Positions 1 through 11,591 of a stretch of DNA of 64,000 bases are shown here, piece by piece; position 1 is the stretch's first letter, and each line of letters starts with the position of its first letter. The notes beneath the pieces were generated by a model. The model ran no database searches. It was not told the origin of the DNA and saw only the letters and a program-made list of their open reading frames with translations. Source of the stretch: Lysinibacillus pakistanensis (lineage in GTDB: Bacteria; Bacillota; Bacilli; Bacillales_A; Planococcaceae); the NCBI GenBank assembly GCA_001312325.1, contig BBDJ01000010.1, forward strand, positions 62,001-126,000, written 5' to 3'. Made by a program: the position numbers and the translations under genes.

Positions 1-1
1 A

Positions 2-2799
2 GACCTTTTTGCAATAGAAGTTCGATATGTTGAACTGTTAATTGATGCTATTGATATAAATAGCCCATTAGCAGAAGAACAATTAAAAACTGCAAAAGAC
101 GCTTTGAAAAAGTTAGCTAATCCAAACAATATACCTGGTGCCTCCAAAGGAGTATCAAACTATAACGACCTCCTTGAAAAGGAGAAAATGATTAATGCAG
201 AGGATGATATTAAACAAGTTATCGAAAAAAATTAATGCACTTCCTACTGTAGAGGCACTTACTTGGGCTGATCATTTAAAAGTTCTTGAAGCACAGCAGG
301 CTTATGATAAGCTATTACCTGCACATCAAAGCAGAGTAACAAATTATACCCAACTAGAAGCTTTACAAAAGCGCTTAGTTGAACTACAACCGACAACAGT
401 TGAAATATACAATGCTGTTGCGAACTACTTGACGTCAGGTTCATATGAGCATTTATGGGTCTGAATGGACTATTTTAACATTAGCTCGTGGTGATCATAC
501 TGCAAAATATGCAACTTATTATGATAAATATTATCGCAATCTCGTTAATCATGTAAAAGCAACAAATGGGGAAATAGGCACTCAAGCAACAGACTGGGCT
601 CGAGTTATAATCGCTCTCACAGCAATTGGGAAAGATCCGAGAGATGTTGCTGGCTACAATCTAGTTGAAAAGTTATCAGATTTGAGTTTTGCTACAAGCC
701 CTGGTGTCAACTCGTCTATCTTTTCATTAATTGCACTGGATACTTGGGGATTTGAATTACCTAAAACCGCAACAACAACACGTGATAAACTAATTCAAAG
801 TATTTTATCAAAGGAAATAAAAAAATGGTGGCGGATTTGCATGGAGCGGTACTGATCCTGATCCTGATATGATAGGGATGGTACTTCAAGCATTAGCACC
901 ATATCAAAATAATCCACAAGTAAAGGCTGTAACTGATCGCTCAATCGCTCAATTAGTAGCTATCCAAACCGCTAAAGGTGGCTATATTTCGACAGCGGGC
1001 AGCCCAGAAGCTGCTGAAAGCGCTGCCCAAGTTATAACAGCGCTTGCTAGCTTAGGCATTGATGCAAATAAAGATAAACGATTCGATAAAGTTATTGCTA
1101 ATATTATGACATTTAGCTCTGGTGACGGTGGCTTTAAACATGTTCAAAGCCAAACAAAAGCAGATGGTATGGCGACAGTTCAAGTTGGCTATACTCTAGC
1201 AGCTTACAACCGTCTTTTAAGCGGACAAACACCGCTCTATAATATGTCAGACACGAAAAACAAGCCCACTAAGCCTGGTGGCGAGGATGGTAGTGATGAT
1301 GATGAGCCTTCCTCTCCTGGTAACAATGGTAATCAGCCATCCGTTCCTGCTGAAAAAGAGGAAATTGGCTATACAACATTTTCCATTCAAATTTCATCTT
1401 CTGAAGTACCATTAAAAACAACAACAACAAAATTATTTACTGGTGAAACCGTTTTTGACGTTTTGCAAAGATTAGCTGCTGAAAATGGTGTAGCATTAAG
1501 CTATCGTCAAACAGAATACGGAACATATATTGACGGAATTGCAGGTGTTTATGAATTTGATCGTGGCCCTTTAAGCGGTTGGATGTACCGTGTAAATGGC
1601 GTATTCCCTTCATTTTCAGCGGCGAATTACACATTGTCTCCAAACGACACCGTTGAATGGATTTACACGCTTGACTTAGGAAAAGATATTGGCGGTTATG
1701 TTGAAGATGTAGAGAAAACACCTGAAAAGGGCAAAGACATCTTAGATGAAAAAAATAAGGAAGAAGAAAAAGAAAAAACGGACAAGGAAGAAAATAAAGA
1801 CAGTAAAGTGATCGAAGAAAACGAAGTAAATTCTAAAAATGATAAAGCAGAGATAGCATTGACACTTGATGATATTCAAAAACATCTTAAAAATCAAAGT
1901 AAAACAATTGTGGTTCAAGATGAAAAAGGCAACCAAATAGACATTTCAATATCTGCTCTATCAGAAATTGAACTTGCAAAAAAATGAAAAAAATTATTGC
2001 CTCTATGACAACACATGCAGAAGGCAACCAATTTACTGTTAGCTTTGCCATAGAAGCTACTAACGGTAGATTAAAACCACTTTCAATAAAGCAAGATTAC
2101 TTAAAGGTTACTTTAGCTGCTTTCGAAGTAAAATCTAACACTGTTGTTCTACAGCTTGTTGGTGGTGAATACAAGCCAGTACCACATAAAATTGTGAACG
2201 GCAAAATAGTTCTGTTCTTAAAAGGAAGTGGCACATTTATAGTAACTGAAAGAACAGTCACATTTAATGATATTGCACATTTAGCAAACAAAGAAGAAAT
2301 CGAGTTTTTAGCGAGTCGTTCTGTCATTCAAGGCATAACTCCAGAAACATTTGAGCCAAATAAACCAATTACTCGTGCACAATTTGCAGTATTAATTAGC
2401 CGTGCACTTGGATTACAAGCAACAGGAGAAAATCCATTTAGTGATACTGACGGCAAATGGTATGCAAAGGATATCCAAGCTCTGTACGAAGCAGGTATTA
2501 CGAAGGGTACAACGGCTTCAACATTTAATCCGGAGGCACCAATTACACGTCAGCAAGGCGCAGCATTTATGGCACGAATCTTAGAATATCTAAATGCCGA
2601 TGTGAAAGCAAAGGGAGAGGTTCATTACAATGATTCTAGTAAAATTAGTGCTGAGTACTTACCTTATATCAAGCTATTAAATAGTCTGGATATTATGACA
2701 GGAAAACCGGATGGCTCATTTGATCCAGGTGCTTCGTTAACACGAGGGCAAACAGCGAAAATTCTAAAACGTACGTTAAATATCGCAGACATTATGTAA
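2..2799 (+). CDS. SLH-anchored surface protein with alpha/alpha-barrel and DUF4430 domains (5' end outside window)
   Basis: The reading frame is open from base 2. The order is an alpha-helical region, a prenyltransferase/terpenoid-cyclase-like alpha/alpha-barrel (about 470-1230; motifs ALDTWGFELPKTATTTR, GDGGFKH), a DUF4430 domain (about 1365-1690; SGWMYRVNG), an acidic Glu/Lys linker, and three SLH domains (about 2265-2795) for S-layer or cell-wall attachment. The frame breaks near 225, 452, 825, 1975 and 1986. At four of these an A7 run must be A6, so I treat this as one gene. Alpha/alpha-barrel plus DUF4430 is the architecture of intrinsic factor and transcobalamin, so cobamide binding on the cell surface is inferred. 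The signal peptide would lie before the window. Confidence 0.8.
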
Positions 2800-2807
2800 T
2801 CATCCGT

Positions 2808-2844
2808 ACTAACCTAAACGCTTACGCTTTTGGGTTAGTCCCTT
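2808..2844 (+). terminator. Hairpin between the two SLH genes
   Basis: ACTAACC pairs with GGTTAGT around a loop and is followed by a T-rich tract. It may be a terminator or attenuator between the two surface-protein genes. Confidence 0.45.
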
Positions 2845-2867
2845 TTTATAGAATGGAGGTTGTTTAA

Positions 2868-4410
2868 ATGAAACAAAGATTATCATTGCTGATCATGCTA
2901 CTTGCGCTGTTGCTTATTGCGGTTCCAGTTTCTGCACAGCAGGTATCAACGGCAGAGGCGTATCAGACAACAGGGCAGTTTATCGTAAATAAAGCACCAA
3001 ACCCTTCTTTTGGTGATGAGTGGTTTATTATTGCCCTTGCACGTGGTGAATATAATGTTTCGAAAGACTATTACGATAAATATTATGATAATGTCGTAAA
3101 GCATGTACAATCAGTAAAAGGTGAATTACACAAACGTAAATATACTGAATATTCCCGTTTAATTATTGCGCTTACTGCTATCGGAAAAGACCCTACAAAT
3201 GTAGGTGGCTACAATATAGTTGAAAAATTAAGTGACTTTGACAATGTAGTATGGCAAGGGCCGAATGGTGCTTATTTCGCATTAATTGCTTTAGATACAT
3301 GGGGCTTCGAGCTTCCTAAAACTGCCACAACGACACGCGAAAAGCTTATTCAGCACATACTAGCAAAGCAATTGCCTGACGGTGGATGGAATTTAACGGG
3401 AGTGAAAGCCGATCCAGATATGACAGCAATGGCTATTCAAGCTCTTTCAACTTATAAAGATAGAGCGGATGTTAAGGCATCTATTAATAAAGCACTTGAT
3501 ACATTAGAAAACTTGCAAGGAGCTAATGGTAGCTATCAGAGCTGGGGAACAACAAACTTAGAAAGTGTTGCACAAATTATTACAGCACTTGCTAGCTTAA
3601 ATATTGATGCCAACAAAGATCAGCGTTTTAATAAGTTATTTGAAAGCTTTTTCACCTTCTATAATGCAAAAGATGGCGGCTTCAAGCATGTATTAGCTGA
3701 ATCTGTAGCTAACGGTATGGCAACAGAGCAGGCTTCTTATACATTAGTAGCGTATAACAGACTGCTTGCAGGCAAAACAAAGCTATATGATACATCTGAT
3801 AAAAAGCCAAATAGTAATCCATCAACACCAGCTCAGCCAAATCAACCTACAGTTTCTCCTGCTAAAGTGAGCTTTACGGATACTCAATCTCATTGGGCAA
3901 AGGCTGAAATCGAAGCTGCAGTAGCTAAAGGGTTACTAAAGGGCTATGAGGACAATACTTTTAAGCCAAATAACAATTTAACTCGTGTACAGGCTGTATC
4001 GATTTTAGTGCGCGCCCTTCATTTAACAAGCTCAGGAAATGCACCCTTTACGGACATTGACTCATATAAAGAGGAAACAAAACAAGAAATTGCTGCTGCT
4101 TACGATGCCAATCTATTAGTAGAAAAGTCCAATAAATTTTCACCCTCCTCATCAATTTCACGGGAGGAACTAGCTGTTATGCTAGCTAATGCCTTTACAC
4201 ATAAAACAGGTAAGCCTTATATACCAAAAAAATATTGCACCCCTGAATGATATTGCGAAGCTAACAAAGAATTCTCAGCAAGCAATCACTTTCTTATATG
4301 ATTTTGATATTGCCCAGGGTTCAAATGGTTTGTTTAATCCTACTAATTTTATTACACGCGCGCATGCAGCTAAAATGTATGTCAACTTCTTAAAGGTAAT
4401 TGAAGAATAA
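2868..4410 (+). CDS. SLH-anchored surface protein with alpha/alpha-barrel domain
   Basis: About 513 aa after correcting one A7 run near 4232. An N-terminal signal peptide (MKQRLSLLIMLLALLLIAVP, then SAQQ) is followed by an alpha/alpha-barrel domain closely similar to the preceding protein (shared ALDTWGFELPKTATTTREK and DGGFKHV). SLH domains follow from about residue 330 (VSFTDTQSHWAKAEIEAAV and FNPTNFITRAHAAKMY). It lacks the DUF4430 domain, which is carried by the next gene. The start ATG has GGAGG upstream (2854-2858). It probably works with the neighbouring lipoprotein as a two-piece version of the first surface protein. Ligand binding is inferred from architecture. Confidence 0.8.
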
Positions 4411-4411
4411 T

Positions 4412-5267
4412 ATGAGAAAAGGTTTACACTTCTTACTAATATCACTGCTAGCAATATTTTTAATAGCATGTAATATTCAAACAGTTGAAAAATTCGAGCA
4501 GATGCAGGAGCAGGAACGAAGCGTTAACCCCCATCCTACTTCTGAACAAGAACAAAATCCATCAGTAGAAAGTGAATCTGCCGAGGAAAAGCAGAAATTA
4601 CAGGAGCCTGAGGTAGATGACAACGCACTATTCAAGGGAAATGACAAAGAGCTCCAACAAACAATAGAAGAGCAAAAAGCACAGCAAGAAACAAATGAAG
4701 TAAAGCAAAAACCAAAACAAGAAGATGAGAAGAAGCAAGAAGTCACAAAATCACCAAGTTCAAAACCAACTAATGATAAACAAAAAAACGAATACAGTTA
4801 CTTCTAAAACAGAAAAGCAGCAACAGCCAGTACCTCAAAAACGTACTGTAACAATTGCCATACGTGTTGATACATTACTAAAGCATTGGAATAAGTTAGA
4901 CCCTTCCTTACAAAGCGAGAAATATGTACCAAAGAACGGGATTATTCTAAAGCCAACAAAATACGAGCTGTTGTCAGAGAAGGATACAGTTTGGGATGTG
5001 CTACAGCGTGCAACGAAGGAGCATAAAATTCAAATGGAATATCAAGGAGCCAACGAAAATATTTATAACAGTATTTATGTAGAGGGTATTAATCATTTGT
5101 ATGAATTTAGTGCTGGTGAATTAAGTGGTTGGATGTATAAAGTAAATGGGGTTTATCCAAATTACGGATGTAGCCAATATGTATTAAAAGATGGCGATAT
5201 CATTGAATGGAACTATACTGTCGATTTAGGTCGCGATTTAGGACATGATTGGGATGGTAATGAATGA
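4412..5267 (+). CDS. DUF4430 domain lipoprotein
   Basis: About 284 aa after A7 is read as A6 near 4786. The lipoprotein signal ends in FLIAC with the lipidated Cys at residue 20. A long Gln/Glu/Lys-rich tether follows, then a C-terminal DUF4430 domain containing SGWMYKVNGVYPNYG and IIEWNYTVDLG, matching the first surface protein. DUF4430 is known as a transcobalamin C-terminal-like fold. The gene follows the SLH gene with almost no gap and overlaps ecfT by ATGA, so the products likely form one uptake pathway: the SLH proteins at the wall, this lipoprotein at the membrane, the ECF transporter within it. Confidence 0.8.
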
Positions 5268-6118
5268 AGGCATTTGAAACGTATCATCCTATTGTACTTT
5301 TTTTCTTTTTTTTGTCGCTGCTATCGGCTTATCCATGTTTTTTTATGCATCCAATCTATTTAGCTATTACCATTTTTTCAGCGATAAGCTTAAATACAGC
5401 TTTACGAAGACAGCCTTTTTTTTAAAGACTGGAAGCTATATGTACCTCTGTTTTTCTTAATGGCGATTATTAATCCAATGATTAGTCATAATGGGCAGCT
5501 TGTATTGCTTTATATAAATGGTAATGCGCTTACTGTAGAGGCAATTATGTATGGAATCGCAATAGCCACAATGATTGTAGCTATTATGCTATGGTTTAGC
5601 TGCTATAATGTCGTGATGACATCAGATAAATTTATTTATTTGTTTGGAAAAGTGTCACCAGCTTTATCGCTAACATTGTCGATTTCATTACGTTTAGTTC
5701 CGCGTTTTAAGCATCAGCTAGCGCAAATCGTTCAAGCACAAAAGGGAATCGGCATGGATTATACAGCTGGCTCATTATGGCATCGTATCAAATGTATAGT
5801 GCGTATTTTATCAATTTTGATTACTTGGGCATTGGATAATGCCATTGATACAGCTGATTCTATGAAAGCTCGTGGCTACGGTATCAAAAAGCGAACTGCC
5901 TTTTCACTCTTTATTTTTGAACGTCGGGACGGCTACGTTTTGGCAATCATTATATTGCTTTTTCTTAGCAATTTAGCTGCAAGTTTTATTGGCACAACAA
6001 CATTTTATTTTTATCCAACTTTCGGAGCGATTAAATGGGATATCGTAAGCATTTTATTTTATAGTAGCTATTTCATTCTACTATCTATTCCATTAGCAAT
6101 CGAAATTAGGGGGCATTA
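5264..6118 (+). CDS. ecfT: ECF transporter transmembrane protein EcfT
   Basis: EcfT is the membrane scaffold that couples ATPases to the substrate-binding S component. After T-run corrections near 5301-5317, 5328 and 5424 the protein reads MKAFETYHPIVL, VAAIGLSMFFMHP, then MAIINPMISHNGQ and several membrane segments. The coupling region SMKARGYG (the conserved A-R-G motif) is present near 5860. It overlaps the lipoprotein gene by ATGA and is followed after 2 bases by the ATPase gene. The four T-run shifts cluster in the first 170 bases. Confidence 0.85.
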
Positions 6119-6120
6119 AA

Positions 6121-7774
6121 ATGGCGATCGTTAAAATCAACAATGTAAGCTTTACTTATCCTAATGAAACAAATCCAATATTAAAAAAATATGAATCTTA
6201 CTATTCATCAAGGCGAATTTATTGTTCTAATAGGGCAATCGGGCTGTGGGAAAAGTACATTGCTGCGCCATTTCAAACGAGAATTGCGCCCACATGGAAC
6301 GATGACAGGTACTATTTTCTACAAAGACTGTGACTTGGAGCAACTAGATGCTGAAGTTGCTGCAGCAGATATTGGTTATGTATTTCAAAATCCAGATAAC
6401 CAAATTGTTACAGATAAAGTATGGCATGAACTTGCTTTTGGGTTAGAAAGCTTAGGGATAGATGCACCTACAATTCGACGTAGAGTAGCCGAAATGGCCA
6501 ATTTCTTCGGCATTCAAAAATGGTTTCATCATAAAACAACCGAGCTGTCTGGCGGACAAAAGCAATTATTAAACTTAGCATCTATTATGGTGATGCAACC
6601 CAAATTATTGTTGCTAGATGAGCCAACATCGCAATTAGATCCAATAGCAGCATTGGAGTTTATTCAAACACTTCATCGTTTAAATAAAGAATTAGGTATT
6701 ACAATTATTTTAATTGAACATCGTCTTGAGGAAGTGCTTACCCTCGCAGATCGTGTACTAATTATGGATGAGGGCAGTATTTTATTTGATGGTCTGCCTA
6801 AGGAAATATTAAAGGCTTTACCAGCAAATCATGCCATGATTACAGCACTACCAACAGCTACAAAGATTTTCCACCTACTGAACGGTAATGGGCCTATTCC
6901 TCTTACTATTCGTGAGGGACAACGCTGGCTTAGTAATCAGCAATATAATTTTACCTCGTCAAACACACTACCTAGAACATCCAAAACTGATACAGATATT
7001 ATATTAGAGGCAAAGGATATTGCTTTTCGTTATGAAAAAAACGGCTTGGATATAGTCCATCATTTTAATCTGCAGGTGAAGAAACAGGAATTTGTAACGA
7101 TAATCGGTGGGAATGGCACTGGAAAATCCACAGTTCTTGCAATCTTATCTGGGTTACAAAAACCTTATCATGGCAAAGTATTTTTATTCAGTAAGGCATT
7201 AAAAAGCTACAGTAATAAACAATTGTATCAACAATATTTAACATTATTACCACAGAATCCGAAAACATTATTTGTACAAAAAACGGTGCGTCAGGAGCTA
7301 AATGAGTTGGCTCATTTACATAAAGTGTCAGAAGCAAAAATTCAAGAAACTATTCAATTATTCAATTTAACTCATTTATTAAATCGTCATCCGTATGATT
7401 TAAGTGGTGGTGAGCAGCAAAAGCTAGCACTCGCAAAGCTTTTATTAATAGAACCTAAAATTTTGCTGTTAGATGAACCGACAAAGGGTCTTGATGCACA
7501 TGCAAAGGAAGAACTCGCAGGAATTTTAAAAGATTTACAAGCTAGAGGTATGACAATTATTATGGTGACACATGATATTGAATTTTCTGCACAATACAGC
7601 AATAGATGTGCCCTGTTTTTCGATGGTAGTATCGTATCTGAGGGAGAGCCGCGAGCATTTTATAGTGGAAACAATTTTTATACAACTGCTGCACATCGAA
7701 TATCAAGAGATCTATTAAGCAATGCCATTACATGTGAGGATGTAGTAACTTTATGCAAAGAATCATCCGATTAA
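6121..7774 (+). CDS. Fused two-domain ECF ATPase (EcfA1-EcfA2-like)
   Basis: One polypeptide of about 550 aa with two ABC domains. The first has Walker A GQSGCGKST, signature LSGGQ and Walker B LLLLDEPTSQLDP. The second has Walker A GGNGTGKST, signature LSGGEQQK and ILLLDEPTKGLD. Most Firmicute ECF modules use two separate genes, so this is the fused form typical of dedicated (group I-like) ECF transporters. A7 at about 6183 must be A6 to join the N-terminus (start 6121, GGGG upstream) to the rest. Its 3' end overlaps the S-component gene by 22 bases, implying translational coupling. Confidence 0.9.
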
Positions 7775-8430
7775 TTATGTCACTCATTGTCATCCTAGTC
7801 TTAATTCCACTTACTTTATATATGGGTATGACAATATTTGCTGATCGAAAATATTATTTTATTTCAATTGTAATTATGATTTTAGCGTGTATCCCATTCC
7901 TTCTTTCATTTGAACGTAGGAATCCACAGCCACGCGAAATTTTAGTGATAGCTGTGATGTCAGCTATTTCAGTAGCAGGTCGTGCCTTATTTGTTGTGAC
8001 ACCTGGCTTTAAGCCGGTGGCAGCTATTACAGCTATTACAGGGTTTTCACTTGGTGCAGAAGCAGGATTTTTAACAGGGGCAATGTCTGCATTAGTTTCA
8101 AATATGTTTTTTGGACAAGGTCCTTGGACACCGTTTCAAATGTTTATGTGGGGAATGATAGGTTTTATCGCTGGTTTATTAGGAAAAACGGGTATGATGC
8201 ATAAAAGAATTCCCCTTATTGTATTTGGTGTTTTTGCAGGTATCTTCTTTTCGTTTGGTATGGACATTTGGGGAACAATATCCATGTATGGTGTTTTCAG
8301 CTGGGAGGCTTATGCACTGGCACTGACCTCCGCCGTCCCCTTTATGATAATTTATGCAATTTCTAATGTGATTTTTCTACTCTTACTTGCCAAACCGATT
8401 AGAGAAAAACTAGATCGAATAAAAAAATAA
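7753..8430 (+). CDS. ECF transporter S component, substrate possibly cobamide
   Basis: 225 aa with about six hydrophobic segments. The region from about residue 60 (ILVIAVMSAISVAGRALF, then GFKPVAAITAITGFSLG, then MFFGQGPWTPFQMFMWG) is characteristic of the ECF substrate-specific component family. The N-terminus overlaps the ATPase gene. Substrate cannot be read directly. Co-location with DUF4430 and alpha/alpha-barrel surface proteins suggests a corrinoid, as transcobalamin-like modules suggest. Thiamine, queuosine or another ligand remains possible. Confidence 0.8.
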   Translation: MQRIIRLIMSLIVILVLIPLTLYMGMTIFADRKYYFISIVIMILACIPFLLSFERRNPQPREILVIAVMSAISVAGRALFVVTPGFKPVAAITAITGFSLGAEAGFLTGAMSALVSNMFFGQGPWTPFQMFMWGMIGFIAGLLGKTGMMHKRIPLIVFGVFAGIFFSFGMDIWGTISMYGVFSWEAYALALTSAVPFMIIYAISNVIFLLLLAKPIREKLDRIKK

Positions 8431-8562
8431 ATATGGGATCTTACAATAACACTTACGATCTATTGCCTATCTAAGAGGACATGAACCATCAAGACAAGAG
8501 CTTACATGGGCTTGGTAAAAGTATTTTTCTCATGTAACATTTAAATGGTGTGAGGTGCTATA

Positions 8563-9001
8563 ATGAAGAAAACAATACTGATAGCACTAGCGGCAATCCA
8601 TGTTTGTATATCAATAACAATTATTATTATCGGAAATAAATATGAATTTACTGTTAAATATACAAACACTTGGTTACCTAATTTATTTGTTAGTCTATTA
8701 CTTCTAGTAGTTTTTATAATTAGTAAGGATAAAGTGATTAAAAAAATATCAAATCTTTTATTAATGATTTATCCTATAGGGCTAGTCTTAATAAGCTTTA
8801 TTATTTTTTTATAATCTACCTAATTTTACTTATTTAGAAGCTAAAGAAATAATAATTAATGAAACATCTGAAGAAATTGATTTGTCTAAAGAAAATGAAA
8901 TAAAGGGACAATTAGGAATGTACTATATATACACAAGAGAACATGTGTATATATTCAACTCTGAAGATGGTAAATATTTAAAGAGAAAAAAATCTAAATG
9001 A
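8563..9001 (+). CDS. Small membrane protein with soluble tail, unknown function
   Basis: Reading the T7 at about 8804 as T6 extends the frame from 83 to about 145 aa. Three hydrophobic segments are followed by a polar tail (LEAKEIIINETSEEIDLS) ending just past KYLKRKK. The start follows GAGGTG. I do not recognise the family. It stands alone between the ECF locus and lepA. Confidence 0.5.
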
Positions 9002-9658
9002 ATGACCAATTTTAAATAAGGGCCAAAATATATAATGTTATTAAGTTTTTTATTGATGTCACTGACACGTAGTTAATGAAAGTGAATTATTTATATACCA
9101 AAATGCTAATATGATATTTAGGAGAACTTCTTATTATTTACCAGGTATTCAATTAATTTGAGCCTGGTCTTTTTTTATTTTCGCTACTCTTTTTTTATTT
9201 ATAAATTGGGATAAACGAAAGTTAATATTTTCTGCATCCATATCTTTTGCAAAAGTCTATTTGAAAATTTGCTTATTTTCTTTATAAATATGGGTATCAT
9301 TGGATATGTATTTTAATGGCCGAAACCTTCTTCATATAAATCTGTATATAATAGATAAATTTATTTTATTTCTATTTAAGGGAGTGACATATAACATCTA
9401 TTAAATGAACTAACTAAAAAAAATATTAGCATCAATCTATCTCACTCAATCCTGCACACAGCTCGCCGTATTTTATTGGCCCCAATCTAGACCCCTTTAG
9501 CCCCAAATCCATGCTTTTATACGCCTTATCTTGCAAAATATAAAAACCGCAAAAACACTTAAAAGTATTGATATTATAGGCTTTCTAGTCTTGTTGCTGT
9601 TGTACTTTGCGTATCTTTCATAGTATAATTCATTATAGTTTAATTAGGAGTGGAAAAG
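9002..9658. other. Gene-free interval
   Basis: AT-rich, no supported gene. It contains a terminator-like hairpin at 9140-9177 and, at 9476-9512, a run of CCCC/AGCCCC motifs resembling those at integrase-gene ends elsewhere in this window. Confidence 0.4.
9140..9177 (+). terminator. Rho-independent terminator-like hairpin
   Basis: ACCAGG pairs with CCTGGT and is followed by a T7 run. Its loop resembles that of the hairpin at 21592. Confidence 0.55.
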
Positions 9659-11487
9659 ATGAACCGAGAAGCACGTTTAAAACGACAAGAGAATATACGA
9701 AATTTCTCTATTATTGCACATATTGACCACGGGAAATCAACGCTTGCTGACCGTATTTTAGAGCAAACGAAATCTTTAACATCTCGTGAAATGAAAGCAC
9801 AGCTACTCGACTCAATGGATTTAGAGCGTGAGCGAGGTATTACGATTAAATTAAATGCAGTTCAATTAAAGTACGAAGCGAAAGATGGCGAAGTGTATAC
9901 ATTCCATTTAATCGACACACCAGGACACGTCGATTTCACATATGAGGTATCACGTAGTTTAGCTGCTTGTGAGGGTGCCATTTTAGTTGTGGACGCAGCG
10001 CAAGGTATTGAAGCACAAACATTAGCAAATGTTTATTTAGCGCTTGATAACGATTTAGAAATATTACCAGTAATCAATAAAATCGATTTACCAGCAGCAG
10101 ATCCAGAACGCGTACGTCAAGAAGTGGAAGATGTAATCGGTTTAGATGCATCTGAAGCGGTATTAGCTTCTGCCAAAGCAGGAATCGGTATTGAGGATAT
10201 TTTAGAGCAAATTGTAGAAAAGGTACCTGCACCAACAGGTGATCCAGACGCACCGCTACAAGCTCTTATATTTGACTCAGTTTATGATGCATACAAGGGT
10301 GTTATTATTTCTATTCGAGTTGTCAACGGCACTGTCAAAGCTGGCGATAAGATTCGTATGATGGCGACAGGAGCAGAGTTTGAAGTGGTTGAAGTTGGGG
10401 TACATACACCAAAGGTTGTACCACAGACTGAATTAACAGTTGGTGATGTAGGTTATTTAACAGCATCTATTAAAAATGTGGGCGATACTCGAGTGGGGGA
10501 TACTGTTACATTTGCCAGTCGTCCAGCAGCTGAACCATTAGCCGGTTATCGTCGTTTAAATCCAATGGTTTATTGTGGTTTATACCCGATTGATACAGCT
10601 AAATATAATGATTTACGTGAAGCATTAGAAAAACTAGAGCTGAATGACTCTGCATTACAATATGAACCAGAAACTTCTCAGGCACTTGGCTTCGGTTTCC
10701 GTTGTGGCTTCTTAGGGCTTCTCCATATGGAAATTATTCAAGAGCGTATTGAGCGTGAATTTAATATTGACCTAATTACAACAGCACCTTCCGTTATTTA
10801 TCATGTGCATATGACAGACGGTACATCAATAAACGTTGATAATCCATCATTTATGCCAGATCCTCAAAAAAATTGATCGCGTGGAAGAGCCTTATGTAAA
10901 AGCAACTATTATGGTACCAAACGATTATGTAGGAGCTGTTATGGAGCTATGTCAATTAAAGCGTGGTAATTTCATGACAATGGATTATATTGATACATCA
11001 CGTGTGAGTATTATATATGAAATGCCATTATCAGAAATTGTTTATGATTTCTTCGACTATTTAAAATCGAATACGAAGGGCTACGCTTCGTTCGACTATG
11101 AACTTATCGGCTATCAACCTTCCAAACTTGTGAAGATGGATATTTTGTTAAACGGGGAACAAGTCGATGCACTAAGCTTTATCGTACACCGTGACTTTGC
11201 ATACGAACGTGGTAAAGTCATCGTTGAAAAATTAAAAGAATTAATCCCGCGTCAACAATTTGAAGTACCAATTCAAGCTGCAATTGGACAAAAAAATTGT
11301 AGCGCGTTCAACGATTAAAGCCATTCGTAAAAACGTTTTAGCAAAATGTTACGGTGGCGATATTTCTCGTAAACGTAAACTTCTTGATAAACAAAAAGAA
11401 GGTAAAAAACGTATGAAACAAGTAGGCTCAGTCGAAGTTCCTCAAGAGGCGTTTATGGCTGTGCTGAAGATGGATGATTCGAAGTAA
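9659..11487 (+). CDS. lepA: Elongation factor 4 (LepA), back-translocating GTPase
   Basis: About 608 aa, the normal size. The G domain has [14 protein letters not shown] and NKIDLPAAD. The C-terminal LepA-specific region reads [15 protein letters not shown] and [17 protein letters not shown]. Two A7 runs (about 10866 and 11293) must be A6 ([19 protein letters not shown]). These breaks in a universal gene argue for sequence error. ATG 9659 is preferred to GTG 9650 because TAGGAG lies 8-9 bases upstream of it. The last codons lie in a 51-bp duplicated attachment site. Confidence 0.95.
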
Positions 11488-11496
11488 TGTTGATAT
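11446..11496 (+). repeat. attL-like direct repeat, lepA 3' end
   Basis: These 51 bases, covering the last lepA codons and stop, recur perfectly at 14400-14450. An integrase remnant lies just inside. This is the classic footprint of site-specific integration at a gene 3' end that keeps the host gene intact. Confidence 0.85.
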
Positions 11497-11541
11497 GATA
11501 AGTGTTTGTGACGTATTAGGTTTATTGATTTAAGGGTTAAA

Positions 11542-11558
11542 TGGTGGGGTCCCCACCA
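11542..11558. promoter_or_regulatory. Perfect 17-bp palindrome next to attachment site
   Basis: TGGTGGGG-T-CCCCACCA. It lies 45 bases inside the left repeat and may be an arm-type integrase or excisionase site, or part of a terminator for the integrase gene. Related CCCCACC motifs occur at 14236-14255 near the right repeat. Confidence 0.4.
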
Positions 11559-11591
11559 ATTCCCCACCATAAAAAAATACGTTAACAATTC

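Noticed and set aside
1437..1936. Minus-strand ORFs inside the first surface-protein gene
   Set aside because: They are shadows of the A-rich, charge-rich coding sequence with implausible compositions.
10860..10880. Programmed frameshift in lepA, dnaK and others
   Set aside because: The shift occurs at many unrelated A/T runs across the window in genes not known for it; sequence error explains all.
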